Below, one piece after another: positions 31,191 to 38,559 of a stretch of DNA of 64,000 bases. The stretch spans positions 142,721 to 206,720 of the forward strand of contig CAVTCB010000004.1 in the NCBI GenBank assembly GCA_963733105.1, read 5' to 3'. The translations under genes and the position numbers were made by a program. The stretch comes from JAFAYN01 sp963733105. Its GTDB lineage: Bacteria > Gemmatimonadota > Gemmatimonadetes > Longimicrobiales > Longimicrobiaceae. Position 1 is the stretch's first letter. Each line of letters begins with the position of its first letter. Below the pieces are notes generated by a model. That model was not told the DNA's origin, made no database searches, and saw only the letters and a program-made list of their open reading frames with translations.

Positions 31191-32240
31191 ATGCCGCAGC
31201 TGACCGTCTCCGAGATCGCCCGCCTGGTGGGCGGCGAGGTCCAGGGCGACGCCGGGCGCCCGATCCGCGGGGTGGCGGCGCTCGACGCCGCCGGTCCGGG
31301 TGACCTGTCCTTCGTTGCCAACCCCCGCTACCTCCCGTATCTTCATGCGTCCTCGGCCGGCGCCGTGCTCGTGGCGCGGGGCCTGGACGCCGAGGTGCCG
31401 GCCGGCGCCGCGGCGATCCGCGTGGCCGACCCGCACGCCGCGCTGGCGCTGGTGCTCCCGGTGCTCTACCCGGAGGAGCCCGCGCCCCCCGGAGTCCACC
31501 CCACCGCGGTGGTGGGGGAGGACGCGGAGATCGGCGAGGGGGCGAGCGTGGGCGCGTACGCGGTCGTCGGCCGCGGGGTGCGGATCGGCGCCCGCGCCCG
31601 CATCGGCGCACAGACGGTGGTGGGGGACGGGTGCGCCGTGGGGGCCGACTCGGTCCTGCACCCGCACGTGACGCTGTACCGCGGGGTGACGGTGGGCGAG
31701 CGCTGCACGGTGCACGCGGGGACTCGCCTGGGGGCGGACGGCTTCGGCTACGCCTTCGTGGACGGGGCGCACCGGAAGGTCCCGCAGGTGGGCGGGTGCC
31801 GCATCGAGGACGACGTGGAGATCGGCGCCAACACCACCATCGACCGCGGCTCGGTGGGCGACACCGTGGTGGGGCGGGGGACCAAGATCGACAACCTGGT
31901 GCAGGTGGGGCACAACTGCCGCATCGGGCGCCACGTGATCGTGGTCTCGCAGGTGGGGATCTCCGGGAGCACCACGGTGGGCGACTACGCGGTGCTGGGC
32001 GGGCAGGCCGGGGTGCAGGGGCACATCACCATCGGCGCGGGCGCGCGGGTGGGCGGCCAGGCCGGGGTGATCGGCGACGTGGCCGCGGGGGAGACGGTCT
32101 CCGGGTACCCCGCCCGGCCGCACCGGGAGGCGATGCGCACGAGCGCGCTGGTGCTGCGCCTCCCCGAGCTGGTGAAGACGGTCCGCCGCCTGGAGCGGGC
32201 GGTGTTCGGACGGGACGGGACGGAACCCAAGCAGGACTAA
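31191..32240 (+). CDS. lpxD: UDP-3-O-(3-hydroxyacyl)glucosamine N-acyltransferase LpxD
   Basis: A 349-residue enzyme of the third lipid A step. The N-terminal uridine-binding domain (LTVSEIARLVGGEVQGD, DAAGPGDLSFVANPRYLPY) precedes a left-handed beta-helix of hexapeptide repeats. TLGADGFGY-type text (RLGADGFGYAF) and NTTIDRGSVGDTVVGRGTKI are LpxD hallmarks, and VQVGHNCRIG holds the catalytic His. It is cytoplasmic at the inner membrane. The last 30 residues form the C-terminal helix. It starts a block lpxD-lpxC/fabZ-lpxA. Confidence 0.97.
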   Translation: MPQLTVSEIARLVGGEVQGDAGRPIRGVAALDAAGPGDLSFVANPRYLPYLHASSAGAVLVARGLDAEVPAGAAAIRVADPHAALALVLPVLYPEEPAPPGVHPTAVVGEDAEIGEGASVGAYAVVGRGVRIGARARIGAQTVVGDGCAVGADSVLHPHVTLYRGVTVGERCTVHAGTRLGADGFGYAFVDGAHRKVPQVGGCRIEDDVEIGANTTIDRGSVGDTVVGRGTKIDNLVQVGHNCRIGRHVIVVSQVGISGSTTVGDYAVLGGQAGVQGHITIGAGARVGGQAGVIGDVAAGETVSGYPARPHREAMRTSALVLRLPELVKTVRRLERAVFGRDGTEPKQD

Positions 32241-32269
32241 CCCGCTGCCGCAGCGGTTCACGCATACGG

Positions 32270-33559
32270 ATGAGCACGCCGAGACAGAACACGATCGGGG
32301 GAGCCCGCGAGACCGAGGGAGTGGGCCTCCACACGGGGGCGCAGGCCCGGGTCCGCTTCCTCCCCGCGCCGGTGCACACCGGGGTGGTCTTCCGCCGCAC
32401 CGACCTCCCGGGGAGCCCGGTGGTCCCGGCGCAGGTGGCGCACGTGGTGGACACCGACCGGGGGACCACCCTGGGGATCGGGGAGGCGCGGGTCCACACC
32501 GTGGAGCACCTCCTTTCCGCCGTGGTGGCGCTGGGGATCGACAACCTGGTGGTGGAGCTGGACGCCCACGAGCCCCCGTCGGGGGACGGGAGCGCGCGGC
32601 TCTTCTTCGACCTGCTGCAGGGCGCGGGGGTGGAGGAGCAGGACGCCCCGGCGCGCGTGCTCGCCGTGGACGGGCCCTTCTCGGTGAAGGACAAGGTGGC
32701 CAGCTACGTGGTGGCCCCCTCGGCCGACTACCGGGTGTCCACGGCCATCGAGTTCGACCACCCGCTGGTGCGGCGCCAGTTCGGCACCTTCCGCATCGAC
32801 GCGGAGAGCTTCGGGACGGAGATCGCCCCGGCGCGCACCTTCTGCTTCGAGCACGAGGTGGCGGCGCTCCGCGAGCGCGGGCTGGCGCAGGGGGGGACGG
32901 TGGAGAACGCCGTGGTCCTCTCCGAGACCGGGGTGGTGGAGGGGACCGAGCTGCGCTACCCGGACGAGTTCGTCCGCCACAAGACGCTGGACGTGGTGGG
33001 CGACCTGGCGCTGGTGGGCGCCCGCCTGGCCGCGCACGTGGTGGCCGAGAAGCCGGGGCACCGCGGCAACGTGGCGCTGGCGAAGGAGCTGGTGTCGCGC
33101 GCGGAGAAGAAGGCCCTGTCGCGCCCCATCCTGAGCGTCGAGCAGATCATCCAGTACCTCCCGCACCGCTATCCCTTCCTCCTGGTGGACCGGGTGGTGG
33201 AGTTCGAGGAGCGGAAGCGGATCGTGGGGCTCAAGAACGTCACCATCAACGAGCCGTTCTTCGTCGGCCACTTCCCCGGCCGGCCGGTGATGCCGGGGGT
33301 GCTCATCATCGAGGCCATGGCCCAGGTGGGCGGCCTCCTGGTGCTGGAGGCGATGGAGAACCTCGAGGACAAGATCGTCTACTTCATGTCGCTGGACAAC
33401 GTGAAATGGCGCCGCCCCGTCACCCCGGGCGACCAGATCCGCTTCGAGGTGGAGGTCCTGCAGATCCGCGGGGCCACCTGCCGGATGAAGGGGGTGGGGA
33501 CCGTGGACGGGGTCGTGGTCGCCGAAGCGGAGATGATGGCCCGTGTCGTCGACCGCTGA
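32270..33559 (+). CDS. lpxC-fabZ: Bifunctional LpxC deacetylase / FabZ dehydratase
   Basis: A 429-residue fusion. Residues 1-285 are LpxC, the committed lipid A step: GVGLHTG at the start, zinc ligand His in VHTVEHLLSAVVAL, PARTFCFEHEV, and HKTLDVVGDLAL with the second His and Asp ligands. Residues about 288-429 are FabZ 3-hydroxyacyl-ACP dehydratase: LPHRYPFLLVDRV, and GHFPGRPVMPGVLIIEAMAQ with catalytic His and Glu. The join has no stop or restart. This fusion is known in Bacteroidota and some relatives; it couples use and consumption of 3-hydroxyacyl-ACP. ATG 32270 was chosen. Confidence 0.97.
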   Translation: MSTPRQNTIGGARETEGVGLHTGAQARVRFLPAPVHTGVVFRRTDLPGSPVVPAQVAHVVDTDRGTTLGIGEARVHTVEHLLSAVVALGIDNLVVELDAHEPPSGDGSARLFFDLLQGAGVEEQDAPARVLAVDGPFSVKDKVASYVVAPSADYRVSTAIEFDHPLVRRQFGTFRIDAESFGTEIAPARTFCFEHEVAALRERGLAQGGTVENAVVLSETGVVEGTELRYPDEFVRHKTLDVVGDLALVGARLAAHVVAEKPGHRGNVALAKELVSRAEKKALSRPILSVEQIIQYLPHRYPFLLVDRVVEFEERKRIVGLKNVTINEPFFVGHFPGRPVMPGVLIIEAMAQVGGLLVLEAMENLEDKIVYFMSLDNVKWRRPVTPGDQIRFEVEVLQIRGATCRMKGVGTVDGVVVAEAEMMARVVDR

Positions 33560-33569
33560 GAGCCGCGCC

Positions 33570-34364
33570 ATGGTGCTCCCTCCCGGCCGGGGCGTGCAGA
33601 TCCACCCCACCGCCCTCGTGGACCCCGCCGCGGAGCTGGGCGAGGGCGTCGTCGTGGGCCCCTTCTCCGTCGTCGGCCCCGAGGTCAAGATCGGGGCGGG
33701 GACGCAGGTGGGCGCCCACGTGGTGATCGAGGCGGACACCACCATCGGCGCGGAGTGCGTGCTCTTCACCGGCGCGGTGCTGGGGACGGCGCCCCAGGAC
33801 CTCAAGTACCGGGGGGAGCCCACCCGCCTGGAGGTGGGGGACCGCACCACCATCCGCGAGTACGCCACGCTGAACCGCGGCACGGCGGCCACCGGGGTGA
33901 CCACGGTGGGGAGCGACTGCCTCCTGATGTCGTACGTGCACGTGGCGCACGACTGCCGGATCGGGGACCACGTGATCCTCTCCAACGCCGTGAACATGGC
34001 GGGGCACGTGGCGATCGAGGACTGGGTGATCGTCGGCGGGATGACGCCGATCCACCAGTTCGTCCGGATCGGGCAGCACGCCTTCGTGGGCGGGCAGTCG
34101 CGCATCGCCAAGGACGTCCCCCCCTACGTCAAGGCGGCGGGGATCCCGCTCCAGCTCTACGGGCTGAACTCGGTGGGGCTCCAGCGGCGCGGCTTCTCCG
34201 AGGAGGTGCGGCGCGAGCTGAAGCGCGCCTACCGGCTCTTCTTCGCCTCGGCGCACAACACCACCCAGGCGCTGGCGCGCGCCCGGGAGGAGCTGCGCGC
34301 CATCCCGGAGGTGGAGAGCTTCCTGGCCTTCTTCGAGCGCAGCGAGCGCGGGGTGTCGGTTTGA
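33570..34364 (+). CDS. lpxA: Acyl-ACP--UDP-N-acetylglucosamine O-acyltransferase LpxA
   Basis: Adds a 3-hydroxyacyl chain to UDP-GlcNAc, the first lipid A step. The protein begins GRGVQIHPTALVDPAAELG, followed by hexapeptide repeats. Key text is GTAPQDLKYRGEPTRLEVGD, IREYATLNRGT, and the catalytic His in YVHVAHDCRIGDHV. AGIPLQLYGLNSVGLQRRGF precedes the C-terminal helical domain. ATG 33570 starts 10 bases after the FabZ stop and gives the standard N-terminus. An in-frame GTG at 33543 would overlap fabZ by 17 bases and add 9 unconserved residues. Its TGA overlaps a TTG start of the next gene. Confidence 0.95.
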   Translation: MVLPPGRGVQIHPTALVDPAAELGEGVVVGPFSVVGPEVKIGAGTQVGAHVVIEADTTIGAECVLFTGAVLGTAPQDLKYRGEPTRLEVGDRTTIREYATLNRGTAATGVTTVGSDCLLMSYVHVAHDCRIGDHVILSNAVNMAGHVAIEDWVIVGGMTPIHQFVRIGQHAFVGGQSRIAKDVPPYVKAAGIPLQLYGLNSVGLQRRGFSEEVRRELKRAYRLFFASAHNTTQALARAREELRAIPEVESFLAFFERSERGVSV

Positions 34365-35356
34365 GCCGCGCGCCGCTCCCCGTGGGGGTGGTGGGGGTGG
34401 GGAGCCTGGGGTTCCACCACGCCCGCATCCTGCGCGACGTGGCGGGCGCGGAGATGGCGGGGGTGTTCGACGCCGACCCGGCGCGCGCGGCTCGCGTGAG
34501 CGAGGAGCTGGGGGTGCGGGCCTTCGCCTCGCTGGACGAGCTGCTGGGGCGCGTGGAGGCGGCGGTGGTGGCCGTCCCCACCACCGACCACGCGACGGTG
34601 GCGCTGGCGGCGCTGGAGCGCGGGGTGCACCTCCTGATCGAGAAGCCGATCGCCTCCACGCTGGAGGAGGCGGACCGCATCGTGGCGGCCGCGGACGCGG
34701 CGGGGGTGACGGTGGCGACCGGGCACGTGGAGCGCTTCAACGGCGCCCTGCGGGCCTGCGAGCCGTACCTGGACGGGCCGCGCTTCATCGAGTCGCACCG
34801 GCTGGCGCCCTTCGCTCCGCGCGGGGTGGACGTGGCCGTGGTGCTGGACCTGATGATCCACGACATCGACCTGGTGCTGAGCCTCACGCGCACCCCCGTC
34901 TCGTCGGTGAGCGCGGTGGGGGTCCCCATCCTCACCCCCAACGTGGACATCGCCAACGCGCGCCTGGAGTTCGAGGACGGCGCGGTGGCCAACATCACCG
35001 CCAGCCGCGTCTCCATGGAGCGGACGCGGAAGATCCGCTTCTTCCAGCCGTCGGGGTACGTGAGCCTGGACCTGGCGAAGGGGACGGGGGAGTTCCTCCG
35101 CCTGCGCCGCGACGCGGGGGCGCTCCTGACGTCGGAGGGGCTCGCCGGGCTCTCGCTGGACCGGGTGGTGGAGCGCGTGGAGCTGGCCGGGGACGGTGCG
35201 GAGCCGCTCCGCTGCGAGCTGGAAGCGTTCGTGCGCGCGGTGCGCGGGGAGGCCGCCACCGTGGTGAGCGGCCACGACGGCCGGCGGGCGCTGGCCGTCG
35301 CGCTGGAGATCATGCAGAGGATCGAGCACCATGTTGCCGGGTGGCAGACCGCGTAA
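34361..35356 (+). CDS. Gfo/Idh/MocA oxidoreductase, possibly GnnA-like (UDP-GlcNAc 3-dehydrogenase)
   Basis: A 331-residue NAD(P)-dependent oxidoreductase. The N-terminal Rossmann fold reads GVVGVGSLGFHHARIL, EKPIASTLEEADRI is the EKP motif, and VATGHVERFNGALRA is seen. DLMIHDIDLVLSL is a family catalytic or structural strand. TTG 34361 overlaps the lpxA stop (TTGA); a GTG at 34382 sits at the Rossmann strand. The lpxA-adjacent position is that of gnnA in bacteria that make 2,3-diamino lipid A. The partner transaminase gnnB is not seen in the window, so the assignment is an inference. It could instead act on another sugar nucleotide. Confidence 0.8.
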   Translation: MSRAPLPVGVVGVGSLGFHHARILRDVAGAEMAGVFDADPARAARVSEELGVRAFASLDELLGRVEAAVVAVPTTDHATVALAALERGVHLLIEKPIASTLEEADRIVAAADAAGVTVATGHVERFNGALRACEPYLDGPRFIESHRLAPFAPRGVDVAVVLDLMIHDIDLVLSLTRTPVSSVSAVGVPILTPNVDIANARLEFEDGAVANITASRVSMERTRKIRFFQPSGYVSLDLAKGTGEFLRLRRDAGALLTSEGLAGLSLDRVVERVELAGDGAEPLRCELEAFVRAVRGEAATVVSGHDGRRALAVALEIMQRIEHHVAGWQTA

Positions 35357-35474
35357 GAAGCCGCGCGCGAGCGTGACGGGCGGGACTCCGCCCCCGCCCA
35401 TCTCGCGCCTCCTCGTCCTCCTGGTCGTGGTGCTCGCCGCGGTCTGGTTCCTGATGCGCCAGGCCGGCTTTTGA
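35331..35474 (+). CDS. Small single-pass membrane protein (47 residues)
   Basis: ATG 35331 overlaps the end of the oxidoreductase, and its TGA overlaps the TTG of lpxB. It reads a basic, Pro-rich head (LPGGRPRKKPRASVTGG), then one hydrophobic helix (RLLVLLVVVLAAVWFLMRQ) and AGF. The positive head predicts a cytosolic N-terminus by the positive-inside rule. The tight overlaps at both ends and the coherent membrane segment support a real gene. No known family is recognised. A role in placing LpxB or another lipid A enzyme at the membrane is only a guess. Confidence 0.6.
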   Translation: MLPGGRPRKKPRASVTGGTPPPPISRLLVLLVVVLAAVWFLMRQAGF

Positions 35475-36634
35475 GCCGACCCGGCGGCGCCGGCCGCGAC
35501 CCCGCGGCGCCCACGATCTTCATCGCCGCCGGCGAGCCCTCCGGCGACCTCCACGGCGCCGGGCTCGCCCGCGCCCTCCGCGCCCGCTTCCCGCGGGCGC
35601 GCCTCCTCGGCCTCGGCGGCTCCCGCATGGCCGCCGAGGGGGTGGAGCTCCTCGCCGGCCTCGACGAGCTGGCGGTGATGGGCTTCGTGGAGGTCCTCCG
35701 CCACCTCCCCTTCTTCCTCGACCTGAAGCGCCGGGTGTTCTCCGCCCTGGAGAGCGAGCGCGTGGACCTGGTGGTCCCCATCGACTACCCCGGCTTCAAC
35801 CTCCGCCTGGCGCGGCACGCCAGGGCGCGGGGGATCCCCGTCCTGTACTACATCTCCCCCCAGGTGTGGGCGTGGCACGCCAGCCGCACCCGCGACCTCG
35901 CGCGCGACGCGGACGTGGTGGCCGTGGTGCTCCCCTTCGAGGAGCGCTTCCTCCGCGACCGCGGCGTCCACGCGACGTTCGTCGGCCACCCGCTCCTCGA
36001 CCTCCCGCCCCGCGCGGAGTCCCGCGCCGCCTGGGCCGCCTCCGCGGGGCTGGACCCGGAGCGTCCCGTGCTGGCGCTCTTCCCCGGCTCCCGCCCGCAG
36101 GAGATCCGCCGCCACCTGGAGCTGTTCTCTGCGGCCGCGGAGCGCGTGGTCGTCCGGAGCCCGCGGGTGCAGCCGGTGGTCGGCACGCCGAAGGACATCG
36201 ACCGGGGCGTCTACGAGGGCGCCCGGTGGCCCCTGGTGGACGGCGCGAGCGGGCTCCTGGAGCAGGCGGACGCCGCCCTGGTGAAGTCCGGCACCTCCAC
36301 GCTGGAGACGGCGCTGGCGGGGACGCCCGGGGTGGTGGCCTACCGGATGAACGGGCTCAGCTACGCCGTCGCGAAGCGGCTGGTGAAGGTGCCCCACATC
36401 GCCCTCGCCAACCTGATCGCGGAGGAACGGGTGTTCCCCGAGTTCGTGCAGGACGCCGCCACGCCGGAGGCGCTCGCGGCCGCGCTCCTCCCGCTGCTCG
36501 ACGCGGAGTCTCCCGAGCGGCGGCGGATGCTGGCGGGGCTCTCCTCCGTCCGCGAGCGGCTGCGCGGGGAGGGGGAGGGGGCGGCGGTGCGCACGGCGGC
36601 GATCGCGGCGGAGCTCCTGGAGGCCCGTGGCTGA
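35471..36634 (+). CDS. lpxB: Lipid-A-disaccharide synthase LpxB
   Basis: A 387-residue GT19 glycosyltransferase that joins UDP-diacylglucosamine and lipid X. Motifs are FIAAGEPSGDLHGAGLARAL, GFVEVLRHLPFF, VPIDYPGFNLRLA, YYISPQVWAWH, FVGHPLLD, FPGSRPQEI and KSGTSTLETALAGTPGVVAYR. TTG 35471 overlaps the small membrane gene's stop. The end overlaps the acyltransferase start by 8 bases. The protein is complete and of normal length. Confidence 0.96.
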   Translation: MSRPGGAGRDPAAPTIFIAAGEPSGDLHGAGLARALRARFPRARLLGLGGSRMAAEGVELLAGLDELAVMGFVEVLRHLPFFLDLKRRVFSALESERVDLVVPIDYPGFNLRLARHARARGIPVLYYISPQVWAWHASRTRDLARDADVVAVVLPFEERFLRDRGVHATFVGHPLLDLPPRAESRAAWAASAGLDPERPVLALFPGSRPQEIRRHLELFSAAAERVVVRSPRVQPVVGTPKDIDRGVYEGARWPLVDGASGLLEQADAALVKSGTSTLETALAGTPGVVAYRMNGLSYAVAKRLVKVPHIALANLIAEERVFPEFVQDAATPEALAAALLPLLDAESPERRRMLAGLSSVRERLRGEGEGAAVRTAAIAAELLEARG

Positions 36635-37284
36635 CCTCCGGACGCGGCTGATCGCGCGCGCGGGCGGGGGCCTGCTCTCCGGGATGCTGGACACCTGCCG
36701 CGTGTCGCAGCAGGGGACCCGCAACTTCCAGCAGTTCCGGGAGGCGGGGAAGCCCGTGGTCTTCGTGCTCTGGCACGGGCGGCTCCTCCCGTGCACCTAC
36801 TGGAACGGGTGGCAGCGCCTGGTGACGCTGGTGAGCCAGCACCGCGACGGCGAGTACATCGCGCGGATCGTGGAGCGGTGGGGGTACACCACCGTGCGGG
36901 GGTCGAGCAGCCGGCGCGCCGCGGGGGCGCTGCGCGAGCTGGTGCGGCACGTGCGGGCGGGGCGGTCGCTGGCCGTCACTCCCGACGGGCCGCGGGGGCC
37001 GCGCGAGGTGATGAAGCCGGGCGCGCTGCTGGCCGCGCAGCTCACCGGGGCGCCGATCATCCCCGCGTCGGGGGGGGCGAGCCGGGGGTGGTGGTTCGGG
37101 AGCTGGGACCGGTTCCTGGTGCCGAAGCCGTTCTCTCGCGTGCGCGCTGGCGTACGGCGAGCCGATCTACGTGCCCCGCGACGCGGACGAGGCGGAGCTG
37201 GCGGAGGTGTCGGAGAGGGTGGGGGAGAGCCTCCGGGAGCTGACGCGCCGGGTGGACGACGAGGTCGGGTGGGTTCCGGACTGA
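36627..37284 (+). CDS. DUF374-type lysophospholipid acyltransferase family protein, frameshifted near the C-terminus
   Basis: GTG 36627 opens a protein with VVFVLWHGRLLPCTYW (His of the HX4D-like site), LVSQHRDGEYIARIVERWGY, RGSSSRRAAGALRELV and VTPDGPRGPREVMKPG, the DUF374/LPLAT hallmarks. The frame reads well to KPFSRVR at about 37143. It then becomes nonsense, while one frame on continues LAYGEPIYVPRDADEAEL to a TGA at 37282-37284. One excess base near 37140-37152 explains it. In the intact family the protein ends near here at about 218 residues. It may acylate lipid A or phospholipid: position between lpxB and lpxK favours lipid A, but that is inference. The start overlaps lpxB. Confidence 0.75.
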
Positions 37285-37300
37285 TGGCCCCGGCTTCGGT

Positions 37301-37358
37301 GCGCGTCCGTGGCGGGCCCCCACCCCCGGCCCCTCCCCCACAAGGGGGGAGGGGAGAA
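37301..37358 (+). repeat. Repeat module M1, copy A
   Basis: The stretch from GCGCGTCCGTGGCGGGCCCC to GGGGAGAAC, with a CCCCTCCCCC/GGGGGGAGGGG hairpin, recurs almost unchanged at 40302-40362 in the same direction. Both copies sit beside the larger structured repeat. Confidence 0.75.
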
Positions 37359-37380
37359 CGGCAGCCACGGGTACGGAAGG

Positions 37381-37511
37381 GAGCCGCGTGAGGGATGCGA
37401 GCCCGGAGGGGCGAGACCCGCGCTGTTTGCGGGGCTCGACTCCGTTAGCCGGCGTCGTTTGCCGGCTTACGGAGCCGCAGCCCGACCCCGCGCCAGCGGG
37501 GGCACGCCCGC
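37381..37511 (-). repeat. Structured intergenic repeat, copy A (reverse orientation)
   Basis: About 130 bases. It is almost the reverse complement of 48248-48391 and shares the outer segments with 40163-40294. The central hairpin has 14-base arms (37440-37453 and 37461-37474), a mismatch at arm position 7 and a 7-base loop. It lies in the 261-base gap between the acyltransferase and lpxK, which holds no gene. Confidence 0.8.
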
Positions 37512-37545
37512 ACCTCGCTCTTCATCCTGTTTCGGCATCCCCGCC

Positions 37546-38559
37546 GTGAGCGTCCGCGAGTGGGTCCCGCGGTGGTGGGCGGGGGAGGCGGGTATCGCGG
37601 GTCATGCCCTGAGCGTCGCTCTGATTCCCGCCGAGCTGCTCTTTCGAGTCGGGGTGTCGGCGCGCCACCTTGCGTACGACCGGGGGTGGCTCGCCGTGGA
37701 GCGGGCGCCCGTGCCGGTGGTGAGCGTCGGCAACGTGGGCGTCGGCGGGGCGGGGAAGACCCCCGTCGCGGCCTGGGTCGCGGCGCGGCTGCGGGAGCGG
37801 GGGCGCCTCCCGGCCGTCGCGCTCCGGGGGTACGGGGCGGACGAGGTGCAGGTGCACCGCGAGCTGAACCCCGACGTGCCGGTGTTCGCCGCGGCGCGGC
37901 GGATCGACGCGGCGCGCGAGGCCGCCGCCGCGGGGCGCGACGTGGTGGTGCTGGACGACGGGTTCCAGCACCGCGCCCTCGCCCGCGACCTGGACCTGGT
38001 CCTCGTGTCCGCCGAGGGGTGGACCGAGCGGCGCCGCCTCCTCCCGCGCGGGCCGTGGCGCGAGGACGCGTCGGCGCTGCGGCGGGCGGGGCTGGTGGTG
38101 GTCACGCGCAAGTCCGCGACCGCGCAGGAGGCGGCGCGGGTGGCCGCCCGTGTGCGCGCGGTGGTGCGGACGGAGGTGGCCGAGTGCTGGCTCGCGCCCG
38201 ACCGCCTGGTCCCGGTCCGCGGCGGGGAGGGCGGGGCGCCCCCGTCCGGCGGGCCCGCGCTGGCCGTCGCCGCGCTGGCGGACCCGCGCCCCTTCGCCGA
38301 GCAGCTGCGGGAGCGGGGGTTCGAGGTGGAGCTGGCCGCCTTCCCCGACCACCACGGATTCGACGCCGGCGAGGCCGCCGCGCTCGCCCGCAGGGCGGGG
38401 GAACGACCGATCCTGATGACGCACAAGGACGCCGTGAAGCTTCGCACCCTCCTCCCGCCGGCCGCGCCGGCCTGGATGCTGACGCAGACCGTCCGCTTCA
38501 CCTCCGGCGCGGAGCTGCTGGAGCGCGCCCTCGCGGACGCGCTGGAGAGGGACGCGTGA
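37546..38559 (+). CDS. lpxK: Tetraacyldisaccharide 4'-kinase LpxK
   Basis: A 337-residue inner-membrane P-loop kinase. An N-terminal hydrophobic helix (HALSVALIPAELLFRVGVS) is followed by Walker A VGNVGVGGAGKTPVAAWVA and GYGADEVQVHRELNPDVPV. DVVVLDDGFQHRALARDLDLV is the LpxK DDGFQH motif. ILMTHKDAVKLR is the C-terminal signature. It phosphorylates the 4' position of the lipid A disaccharide. GTG 37546 lies 35 bases after the repeat element. The GTGA junction at 38556-38559 overlaps nadB. No promoter stands out in the gap, so the repeat may lie inside the operon's transcript. Confidence 0.94.
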   Translation: MSVREWVPRWWAGEAGIAGHALSVALIPAELLFRVGVSARHLAYDRGWLAVERAPVPVVSVGNVGVGGAGKTPVAAWVAARLRERGRLPAVALRGYGADEVQVHRELNPDVPVFAAARRIDAAREAAAAGRDVVVLDDGFQHRALARDLDLVLVSAEGWTERRRLLPRGPWREDASALRRAGLVVVTRKSATAQEAARVAARVRAVVRTEVAECWLAPDRLVPVRGGEGGAPPSGGPALAVAALADPRPFAEQLRERGFEVELAAFPDHHGFDAGEAAALARRAGERPILMTHKDAVKLRTLLPPAAPAWMLTQTVRFTSGAELLERALADALERDA

